Translations under genes and position numbers: made by a program
Notes under the pieces: generated by a model
The model's input: the letters and a program-made list of their open reading frames with translations, nothing else
Database searches by the model: none
What the model was told of the DNA's origin: nothing
Origin: Luteibacter mycovicinus
GTDB taxonomy: Bacteria; Pseudomonadota; Gammaproteobacteria; Xanthomonadales; Rhodanobacteraceae
DNA: 64,000 nt
Assembly: GCF_000745235.1 (NCBI RefSeq)
Contig: NZ_JQNL01000001.1
Span: 1,054,001-1,118,000 of the forward strand
Direction of reading: 5' to 3'
In this document: piece by piece, positions 16,031-25,100 of the stretch
How positions within the stretch are numbered: position 1 is the stretch's first letter
Layout: every line of letters starts with the position of its first letter

Positions 16031-16594
16031 TCAGCCAGCGATGCCCACGGATTCGGACATCGCGATATCCCGCGCCACACCGTGGCCGAGCGTGGATATG
16101 CATGCGTCGCGCGCACCAAGCACCGTGAAGCCACTCATCCGTCGGCGGGTGAAGGTGAGCACGCGCGCGCGCGATGCACGCAACCATTCGCGGTTCGGCG
16201 ATCGCCGCGCCGGCGCCGCGATCGGTGAGGCGTCGGCGAACAGGCCATCCCAGGCGAGGTAGTCCGTGTCGGGCAGCAGATAGATGCGGGCGACGGTGTC
16301 GCCTTCGGCGCTGACGCAGTCGATCCACTCGCGCGGCCCTTCCGCCGTGATGGCGCAGGTCAGGCCCACGTAGCGGGCGACCAGCAGTGGCGCCAGATCG
16401 GCCGATTCCACGAGGCAGCCGTCGGCGGCCGGCGCGCTGAGCGCACAGCCGGACAGCGGCGGTGCCAGGTACAGCACACCGCCCAGCTGCCCCAGGCCCT
16501 CGAACAGGGTCCGCGGTGCCAGCGCCAGCCAGCGCGTGGTCGAGGTGGTACGGGCGCGCGAGAGCACGCCGAAGGACGATAGCCAGCCGAACAT
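16031..16594 (-). CDS. Unknown protein downstream of hemP
   Basis: A 187-residue protein not recognised with confidence. It has no clear signal peptide. The middle (REWIDCVSAEGDTVARIYLL followed by PDTDYLAWDGLF) looks like a strand-rich half of a small alpha/beta domain and loosely resembles heme-handling ChuX/HemS-type sequences, but this is weak. The C-terminal third is rich in arginine. The ATG at 16594 has a strong GGGAGG site. It lies 89 bases behind hemP and is probably cotranscribed under the same Fur box, so a role in heme or iron metabolism is an inference from context only. Its stop codon is 9 bases from the sigma-54 upstream sites of the next operon. Confidence 0.6.
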   Translation of the reverse strand: MFGWLSSFGVLSRARTTSTTRWLALAPRTLFEGLGQLGGVLYLAPPLSGCALSAPAADGCLVESADLAPLLVARYVGLTCAITAEGPREWIDCVSAEGDTVARIYLLPDTDYLAWDGLFADASPIAAPARRSPNREWLRASRARVLTFTRRRMSGFTVLGARDACISTLGHGVARDIAMSESVGIAG

Positions 16595-16683
16595 GTCGCC
16601 TCCCGGTATGGGACGAGGAACGGAGGCCTGGCTTGCGCGGTCCGGGGAGGTCCCGCGTGGCTTGGCGTCGGGGAGAAGTGCGC

Positions 16684-16884
16684 TTACTTGGTAAGGATCA
16701 GCTTGTCGTTGCGAGTCAGGCGCAGGTGGTACTCGCTGCCCTGGTGCTCGATGACGAGCTCACGCGAACCGTCGAGGAGGTTCTTGCTCTCGATGCGCCG
16801 CGTCGCGACGGGGGTCGCCATGCGAAGGGGTACGACCTTGTCTCGGCCGCCGTTGTCGGTCAGGGGAAGCGTTCTCAGCAACAT
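16684..16884 (-). CDS. hemP: Hemin uptake protein HemP
   Basis: A 66-residue protein with the HemP family core: RRIESKNLLDGSRELVIEH then YHLRLTRNDKLILTK at the C-terminus, where (S/R)xxLL.G.REL.I.H.G..Y.LR.T..GKLILTK is the family pattern. HemP is a small iron-regulated protein encoded next to heme receptors and needed for heme uptake in several proteobacteria. The ATG at 16884 has GGAG eight bases ahead; the longer frame would run into the Fur site. No TonB-dependent heme receptor gene adjoins it here. Confidence 0.9.
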   Translation of the reverse strand: MLLRTLPLTDNGGRDKVVPLRMATPVATRRIESKNLLDGSRELVIEHQGSEYHLRLTRNDKLILTK

Positions 16885-16913
16885 GGTCAGCTCCGCGGTT
16901 GAGGGTGCGGAGT

Positions 16914-16932
16914 TGATGATAATGATTCTCAA
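16914..16932. promoter_or_regulatory. Fur box upstream of hemP
   Basis: TGATGATAATGATTCTCAA contains GATAATGAT followed by a degenerate ATTATC-type half, matching most positions of the Fur consensus GATAATGATAATCATTATC. It lies about 30 bases upstream of the hemP start, over the expected promoter. Confidence 0.8.
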
Positions 16933-16963
16933 TTACCTGTCAACAGGCAATGGGGTCTCTGCT

Positions 16964-16989
16964 GAGAAAACGCCGCCCGACGGCGGCGT
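16964..16989 (-). terminator. Intrinsic terminator of the Pil-Chp operon
   Basis: On the minus strand ACGCCGCC, loop GTCG, GGCGGCGT is followed by TTTCTC, starting 4 bases after the chpC stop codon. It insulates hemP from the operon upstream. Confidence 0.85.
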
Positions 16990-16993
16990 CGTT

Positions 16994-17485
16994 TCAGCCC
17001 TCGCCGGCGAGCCGCGGGGCGTCGGCAAGCATCCCGGCCAGCGTCCGCTCCAGTTCTTCGAGGTCCGGAATGATCGCGGTGTCGTCCCGGACGAGCACCC
17101 GCGCACGCACACCGAACGGCAGGTCATGCCCGTCGTGGGTCGGCAACAGAAGCTCGGCATTGAGCGTGGTCAGGCGCGGGAAGCCGTGGGTCACCACGGC
17201 GATGTACGGCAGCCCTGCCGTATTGCCGAGCGCCTTCAGCACGGCGACGCGGGCGGCCTGCGGCGGTGCGTCGTCGGGCAGGCGGGCCACATGGTCGAAA
17301 CGCACCAGCGGAATGCTCCAGCCACGCCAGGCGATGCGCCCCAGCAGCCAATCGGGCGCATCGGCGACCGGCTCGACGCCAGCCAGGGTAATGACTTCCG
17401 CCACCGCGGCGTTCGGCAGCAGCAGGCGTACGCCCGCGCTGGGAATCAGGACGCAGCGGATCTCTCGCGGTAACGGCTCGCTCAT
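16994..17485 (-). CDS. chpC: CheW-like protein ChpC
   Basis: A 163-residue CheW-domain protein. Segments EIRCVLIPSAGVRLLLPNAA, LGRIAWRGWSIPLVRFD and the terminal helix ELERTLAGML fit the CheW fold of two five-stranded barrels. In Pseudomonas the Pil-Chp cluster ends with ChpC, a second CheW-like linker thought to couple alternative receptors to ChpA. The start overlaps the stop of the ChpB-like gene by four bases (ATGA). A terminator follows at once. Confidence 0.8.
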   Translation of the reverse strand: MSEPLPREIRCVLIPSAGVRLLLPNAAVAEVITLAGVEPVADAPDWLLGRIAWRGWSIPLVRFDHVARLPDDAPPQAARVAVLKALGNTAGLPYIAVVTHGFPRLTTLNAELLLPTHDGHDLPFGVRARVLVRDDTAIIPDLEELERTLAGMLADAPRLAGEG

Positions 17486-19197
17486 GGGAATTCCTCGATC
17501 AGTTTCTGCGCCAGCGCCGCGACGTCGCCGGCATAGGCCGCCACACGCTCTTCGCGGATACCCGCGACCATGTGGCCATGCGCCTCTTCCACCGGCACGC
17601 TTTCCACCCAGACGCGACCGCCGGCGTCATAAACCGCCTGCGCTCCCGCCACGGCATCGTTCCCGCGACCGGCGAACACGATGGCCAGCGCGTCGCCACC
17701 GAACCCGCCGGCCAGCGTGCTCAGGACACCGTCGATCGACGGGCCCGCACTGCCGGTCGCGCTGGCGTCCTCGCGCACCGTGACGCTGCCGTCGCGGCGG
17801 ATCTGTACGTGCGACCCGCGCGGCACCACCAAGCGCTCGCCGTGGGCCGTATGGTCCTGCTCGCCGGCGATTCGCAGATCGCCCAGACGACGCGCGAATG
17901 CCTGGGTGTCGTCATGATGCGCGACGACGAGAAGCACCGCGGGAAGACGTGCGGGGACCGCGGCCAGGAACGCGGCGATCGACGCTTCGCTTTCGCCTGC
18001 GCCGCCGAGGGCGATCACCCGGCGCACGGCACGCGAGCTGCCTTCGAGGAACATCTCGTGAGAGAACTCGCCATCGGTGCGCGGCGCGATGGCTTCTTCC
18101 ATCGAGACCAGTTCGAGCGTGAAGCCCGCCTCGATGCCGTGCGTCCCGTCGTCGACGATGTCCTGTGCGAGGTATTCCGCAGCCGTGAGCGTTTCGATAC
18201 CGAACTCCGAAGCGGGCGGGCGAGCCACCGTTTCGGGCACGACGGCGTCGTGGTCGATCAGGTCCCATTCGGGCGCCGGGGGCGGTACGTATTCGGTGGC
18301 GCGGCCTTCGATCTCCAGCTTCGGCGTGCCTGCCTGCGCCGTGCCCGGCAGGGCATCGTCCTCAGGTGCGAGCGAGAACTGGCTCAGGTCGAATTCGCGT
18401 TCCGGTGCGGGCGACGGCGGCGGCGTTTCGTCGATGACCTCGAAGCCGGACAGATCGAGCGACGCCAACTCGGTCAGTTCGACCGGTGCGGACGGCACCT
18501 CGTCCAGGCCGTCCGTGCTGATCGCGGAGGCATCGGTGTCGGCCAGCAGCGCTTCGAGTTCGGCGGCGAGCTCCGTCGGATCGGCCCCCTCACCGTCGTG
18601 TTCGCCCGTGGCGGACAGCGTGGTCGAAAAGGCCAGTTCGTCGGGCACATCGTCCTCGACACCCGGCACGGCATCCATCGACACAGGCGCAGGCTTGTCG
18701 ACGGATGCCATCGGCTCCTCGGGATAACCGTGCGTACCCGTGATGGCCAGGTCATCGACCAGGGGTTCGTTGAAGGTCTCTTCGGCCGGTGCGGCAACGC
18801 CGGCCATCGCGACCACACGCGGTTCGATGGCTCGGGCGTCTTCGGGGCGTGGCGGATCCATCGGTGACACGCCGACCAGCTTTGCCGCGAGATGCCGGGC
18901 CCAGCGGGCGCGGTCCCAGCCTTCCAGCGCGCGGCTCACGTCCGCATCGTTGAACACCAGGCGCGGATGTCCGCCTTCGACCGTGTCGTACAGACGGTCG
19001 AGGTCGTCATCACTGGGGTCGTCGAGGTCGACCACGACCACATCGGCCGACGAACCGACCAGTTCGGCGGGCGCGAAGGCACGAAGGTCCGATTCATAGA
19101 CGATCGTCGCGCCCTGCTCGACCAGCGCGTCGCGCAGGTGTCCGGACAGCGCTGAGTCGTCGAACAGTAACGCCACCAGGGGCGCACGATCACCCAT
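17482..19197 (-). CDS. chpB: ChpB-like protein: degenerate receiver plus CheB methylesterase domain
   Basis: A 571-residue protein. Residues 1-120 look like a receiver-derived domain (VALLFDDSALSGHLRDALVE, DVVVVDLDD), then comes a long acidic, Pro/Ala-rich linker (about 130-370), then a CheB methylesterase-like domain (RRVIALGGAGESEASIAAFL onwards). In CheB the catalytic serine sits in G-A-S-T-G-G; here the aligned segment reads LGGAGESEA with glycine at the serine position. The His (VVAHH) and Asp (GRGNDAVAG) positions seem kept. Catalysis is therefore doubtful; it may serve as a scaffold. The start at 19197 overlaps the chpA stop by 8 bases. Position between chpA and chpC matches ChpB. Confidence 0.75.
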   Translation of the reverse strand: MGDRAPLVALLFDDSALSGHLRDALVEQGATIVYESDLRAFAPAELVGSSADVVVVDLDDPSDDDLDRLYDTVEGGHPRLVFNDADVSRALEGWDRARWARHLAAKLVGVSPMDPPRPEDARAIEPRVVAMAGVAAPAEETFNEPLVDDLAITGTHGYPEEPMASVDKPAPVSMDAVPGVEDDVPDELAFSTTLSATGEHDGEGADPTELAAELEALLADTDASAISTDGLDEVPSAPVELTELASLDLSGFEVIDETPPPSPAPEREFDLSQFSLAPEDDALPGTAQAGTPKLEIEGRATEYVPPPAPEWDLIDHDAVVPETVARPPASEFGIETLTAAEYLAQDIVDDGTHGIEAGFTLELVSMEEAIAPRTDGEFSHEMFLEGSSRAVRRVIALGGAGESEASIAAFLAAVPARLPAVLLVVAHHDDTQAFARRLGDLRIAGEQDHTAHGERLVVPRGSHVQIRRDGSVTVREDASATGSAGPSIDGVLSTLAGGFGGDALAIVFAGRGNDAVAGAQAVYDAGGRVWVESVPVEEAHGHMVAGIREERVAAYAGDVAALAQKLIEEFP

Positions 19198-22100
19198 GGT
19201 GAACTCCGAGCACATCGTTGATCTGGATGACCAGATCGTTTTCCTGATACGGCTTGCCGATGTAACGGTCCACGCCGATGTCGAACGCGCGCTGACGATG
19301 TTTGTCGCCGGTACGCGAGGTGATCATGATGATGGGCACGCCCGCCAGACGCTCATCGGCCTTCATCTGCGTCGCCAGTTCATAGCCGTCCATGCGTGGC
19401 ATCTCGATGTCGAGCAGCATCAGGTCGGGCACGCGCTCATTGAGCTTTTCGAGCGCGTCGATACCGTCCTTCGCCGTCATCACCTCGAACTCGTGACGCT
19501 CCAGCACGCGGCCGGTGACCTTGCGCATGGTGATCGAATCGTCGACCACCATGACCAGCGGCTTCACGCGGATCTCGTCCTGCGCGCGCGGTGCGTGCGG
19601 GATGGCCGCCTCGGCTTCGAAGGCGCGGCGAGCCATGCCATGACGCACCAGGGGCGCGAGGTCGAGAATCATCAGCACCGAACCGTCGCCCATGATCGTC
19701 GCGCCGAGGATACCCGGCACCGAGCTGACCTGCGGACCGACCGGCTTGACCACGATTTCGCGCGAGCCGAGCACGGCATCGACACGGATCGCGGCACGCA
19801 GGTCGCCCGAGCGAGCGAGCAGCAGCGGAATATCGCCCTCGTCCGGCGACGCGACGATATGCACGCCCAGCAGCTGCGGCAGGTCGTGGATGGCGAACTC
19901 TTCACCCAGATAGTCGAACGCGGGCTGCTCGTCGGCCATGCGGTGGGCAAGCTCGTTCGGCTCCACACGCGCCACGCCGTTGACCGAGGTCATCGGGATG
20001 GCGAAGTTCGTTTCACCGATGCGCACGATCAGGGCCTGGGTCACCGCGAGGGTGAACGGCAGGCGCATCACGAAGGTCGTACCGCTGCCCTTCTCCGATT
20101 CGATCGCCAGCGTGCCGCCGAGCTGCTTGATCTCGTTGGCGACCACGTCCATACCGACACCACGACCGGCTACCTGGGTGACCTTCTCCGCGGTGGAGAA
20201 GCCCGGTACCTGGGTGAGCTGAAGGATCTGGTCGTCGGAAACACGGGCATCCGGACGCAGCAGGCCGCGCTCGATCGCCTTGGCGCGAATGGCATCGCGG
20301 TCCATGCCGGCACCGTCGTCGGACAGGCGTACCACGACCTCGGTGGCTTCGCGCGCCACCTGGATACGCACCGTGCCTTCCGGATGCTTACCGTTGGCTT
20401 CGCGAGTGTCCGGTGTCTCGATACCGTGGGCGACCGCGTTACGCAGCATGTGCTCGAACGGCGCCTTGATACGGTCGAGCATGTTGCGGTCCATTTCGCC
20501 GTTGGCGCCTTCCACCACCAGCTGCGCCCGCTTGCCAACGTCGTTGGCGGCCTGGCGGAGCGTGCGGCGAAGGTTGGGCACCATCGCGTCGAACGGCAAC
20601 ATGCGGGTCTGCATGAGACCTTCCTGCAGTTCCGCGTTGACCCGCTGCTGCTGGAGCAGAAGGTTTTCGGACTGACGGGTAAGCTCATCGAGGATCGTCT
20701 GCAGCGAGACCAGATCGGATACCGACTCGGCCAGCGCTCGCGAGTACTGCTGAAGCTGCGAGAAGCGATCGAGTTCGAGCGGATCGAACGTCGCCGATCC
20801 GGTATCGCGGTGTTCCTGGTGGTAACGCGCGATGATCTGCGCTTCGGTTTCGATTTCGAGCATGCGCAGCTGGCTGCGCAGACGGCTGACCGTCTGCTCG
20901 TGCTCGGTGAGCGTCGAGCGGAAGCTGGCCGTCTGCTGTTCCAGGCGCGAGCGGTAGATCGACACTTCGCCGGCGTGGTTCACCAGCGTGTCGAGCATGT
21001 CCGCGCGGACACGGATCTGTTCCTGCGACGCGCGCTGCAGTTCTTCTTCCTCGAATTCCGGCAGCAGGTCCGGCAGTTCGTGGTCGAGGACAGGAATGAC
21101 TTCCGGTTCCGGCAGGGGCTCGGTCGCCGGGATGTACTCGGCGGCCTCGCGCTCTTCACGGTAAGCCTCGGCGGTCAGCGTATCCGGTGCGATGGGCGCG
21201 CCGGCCAGGCGTGCGAACGGCTCGATGTCGGCATCGCTGAGCGCGATCGCGCGGTTCTGCGCGATGCTCTGGATCATGCCGTGCAGACGATCGAAACCGA
21301 CTTCCATCGCTTCGATGGAGGCGCGGTCGCTTTCGCGCTGGCCCGTGGCCACCGCGTCGAGCAGGGCTTCCATCGCATGCGCGAAGTCGCCGACCGGCGC
21401 CAGGCCAGCCATGCGCGCACTGCCCTTCAGCGTGTGCAGATCGCGCTGCAGCGAGGTGACGTGTTCCGCCACCTGCGGCTCGATGCGCCATGCGGCGAGC
21501 GCGCCGTCGGCGTGATCCAGAATCTCGCGGCCTTCCTCGACGAACACCTCGAGCAGGTCGGGATCGATATCGGCATACGGCGAAAGCTCCGGCACCAGGG
21601 CCGGTGCCGGCTCGTCCACCGGCGTATGCACCGGCGCGGCGACCGGTTCATGCGACTGGTCTTCGATGAGAACGGGCTCGGCCACGGCGGGCTCGGCCAC
21701 GTCTTCCGGCTGAGCCACGTCTTCCGGCTCGGCCACTTCGTCCGGCTCGGCCACTGCTCGCGGCTCAGCGGCTTCTTCCGGCTCAGCCAGCTCGAACGAT
21801 GCTTCGGACTCCGCCATGTCAGCGGCGTACGGCGCTACTTCCGGAGCCTCGGCCTGGTCGACAGGTATTTCCTCGGCCACCGGCTCGAAGACGGGCTCGG
21901 TGGGAGCCGACTCTGCCGGCGCGTCGGGACCCGCCGACGCCAGCGGATCGGGATCGACAAACGAATCCTCTTCCGACGGCGTCTCGTCGATCACTTCATC
22001 GTCGGCGGAAACGACCTCCCCGACACGCGAATCCTCGACACGCGGTTCGACGAGGCCATCGTCGGTATGCGGCACGTCACCGTCGTGCGACATCGGCTGC

Positions 22101-25100
22101 GGCAATGCTTCCGCTTCGGCTTCGGCGTTGGCTTCCGCTGCCGCGTCGACCGACGGCCCGGCCGGCGTCGTCGCCGCGGCATCGAATCCCTCCACCAGCG
22201 CGCGCCAGGCAGCCGCTTCGTCGACGTCGTACTTCGCGATCGGCTCGACCACGCCTTCCGGTTTGTCGACCTCGAAACGTTCGAACGAAGCGAGCAGCTC
22301 GGCCGTGAGATCGTCCGTGCTGTCGATCGGCTCGACGGGCGCCAGCTCGATCCCGGGAATGGCCTGACTGTCCGTCTCGGCGTCGATGTCGGCCTGAAGC
22401 TCGGCGAGCGTCAGCTCCTGCTCTTCGGACGTTTCGGATTCAGGCTCCACGTCGGCGACGACGTCGGCTTTCGTTTCGACCGCGGGCGGAGCGGCAGCCT
22501 CGAGCTCGGCCAGCTCACGGGCCAGCATCGCTTCCAGCTCGGCTTCGAGATCCCCCGGAGCGGCAGCATCCTCTTCCACGCTGTCGTCGGCGAGGGTTTC
22601 CGTGTCGAGCGACGACCCGGAGGCCACGTCGTCTTCCGGCAAGACCTCGTCCACGACCGGCGGCGGGACGTCGTCGACGACGTTCGCAACGTGCGGCACG
22701 ACGTCTTCGATGTTGTCGATGTTGTCGATGTCGGCGACGACCGGCGTCGCGGACGCCGCGTCGACGGGCGTCTCGTCCAGCGGCAGCGGATCGGGCTCGT
22801 ACAGGATGTGCGCGACCGTCGCTTCGGGCTGTTCGTCGCGCATGGCGATGATATGTGCCGCCAGCGCGGCCACGTCCGGTACGCGCGGATCCGGGGTGTC
22901 GAACTGGTCCATCACGTGATCGACGAGATCGGCCGTATCGGTCAGCGCGTCTACGCCTTCGACACGCAGCGGCAGGCCGCTGGCACGAACGCGCTTGATC
23001 AGGCCTTCCAGCGGTGCGAGCACCTGGATGAGCACCGGGATGTCGACCATACCGATGGCACCGTGCAACGTGTGCACGGCACGCAGCAGCGCGTCGTCGA
23101 CAAACAGTTCGCCGTCGCCGGCGCGGGCCAGGTTGGCACGAATGATCGTGAGGTACTGGGCCACCTCGGTACGCAGGATGTCGAGCAGCACGGCGTCGAC
23201 CGGCGGCAGCGGCGGCGCGACATACACCGGCTCGCTCGGCGCGGCTTCGACGGGCTCGGCGGGCGTCTGCCCGTAGCTGGCGAAAGCGGCGGTCGGCACG
23301 GCGGCGATGGTGTCGCGGGGCACGCGACGCTTCACCTTGGTGCGGACCTTCTGTACGGAGCTCTTCGCGACATCTTCCACGAAGGCCATGTCGCCCATCG
23401 CGAGGCGATCCGCGGTTTCCATGATCGCGGCGATCGGCGCACCCGGCGTGCTTTCGCCTTCGAGAGCGGCCTTCAGCTGCGGCAGCGCATCGATGGCATG
23501 ACGGACCAGCGCCTGCACGCCCGGATGCGGTTCGATGCTCTTGTCGAGCACGCGGTTGAGCGTGTTCTCGACCTTCCAGGCGAACTCGCCCAGAAGACGG
23601 GCGCCGACCAGACGACCGGAGCCCTTCAGCGTATGGAACGAGCGACGGATCGGAACGAGCGACTCGCTTCTTTCCGGATTGGCCAGCCACGCGCTCTGCG
23701 CGGCGCGGAGATTGTTGATCTCTTCCTCGGTTTCTTCGAGGAAGATCTCGCGGATTTCGTCGTCGATACCGTCGACCGTGATCTGGAAGCCGGCGAACTC
23801 GGCATGGCCTGCGCCGCCCACTTCCTGCTCGATTTCTTCCTCGATCTCGACCCAGTCTTCCTCGCCCGCGGCAGCGGCGGGCTCCGCAGCGGCCGCGACC
23901 GGCGACGTCGCTTCAGGCGCCGTCGCTTCGGGCGCGGCGACCGCGGCGGCCGCGGCGATTTCCGCCTCGGTCGGCGGCTCGTCGACCAGATCGAACGATT
24001 CCGCAAACGTCGATACCGTTTCGCCCGCATCGACGCTGGTCGACGGCACGGCGATGTGCTCGATCGCCTCGCTTTCGATGCGCTCGATCGCGGCTTCGCC
24101 CAGCGGCTCGGCTACGTCTTCCTCAGCGGTCGGCAGCGGCCAGTAGCCGAGCTCGGCCAGGCTCTGCTGCGTCACGTCCAGTATGTGCTCGAGGCCACCG
24201 CGGTGTTCGCGGGCGGCTTCGAGGTAATACTCGAGCGCCGCCAGTGCATCGGCAAGGCGATCCATCTGCGCGCCGTTCGGCACGCGGCGGTCGCCGAGCA
24301 GTTCACGATGAATGAACAGGCCAATGCCGTCGGCGAGTTCGCCGGGGCGCGGAGCGCCCAGCATGCGCATCGCGCCGCCGATTTCGGCCATCAGCTCTGG
24401 CGTACCGTCCAGCTGGGCGTGATCCCAGGACGACTCGACGAAGGCGACGATCGCGTCCTTGACCTTCGACGTGTTGCCCGTGGCTTCGCGCATCAGCGTG
24501 GCGAGAATGTGGCGTGCTTCGCTGCGCGGAAGCGGCGACGGACCGAGGTCGGAAACGACCTGCTCCTCGCCCTCGGCACCGAGGCGTTCGATGTGGTCGT
24601 CGAGCGAGGCTTCGACGTAGAGCAGCGCACCCGCGACATCGAGCAACGACTCTTCGTCGGGATCGCGCGCACCGGTGGCGATTTCGCCGAGGATCCGGCG
24701 CTGTTCGCCCACCACGCGGCGCGGCACACCGAGCGCAAGCATGCCCAGCGTGTCACCGACACGATCGAGTACGTCAGCCTGCGGGCCGAGCTGAGCGGGA
24801 TCGCCATCGGGGCGACGGAGGAACAGATCGAGCGATTCCTTCACGCGCAGCAGGTCTTCCTTGATCGCCACCGACACGGTGTCGAGCAGCGCGCGGTTGT
24901 GACCGGACATCGAGCCACGGGCATGCTCGACCTCGGCCGCCTGCGGCAGCAAGCCGTCGAGGCGATAGGTCTGGCGCAGTTCTTCGAGGCGTTCGCTGCC
25001 CGGCTTGGCCTGCGCGACGTAGTACAGCAGCTTGCGTGCGAGTTCGTCCGCATCGCCGTTGAGCAATGCGTCTTCGCCACCCTCCACCAGTTCACGGATG

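Noticed and set aside
15928..16328. Short open frames overlapping the sigma-54 upstream sites
   Set aside because: They overlap the regulatory palindromes and the unknown gene at 16031; no start signals or conserved features.
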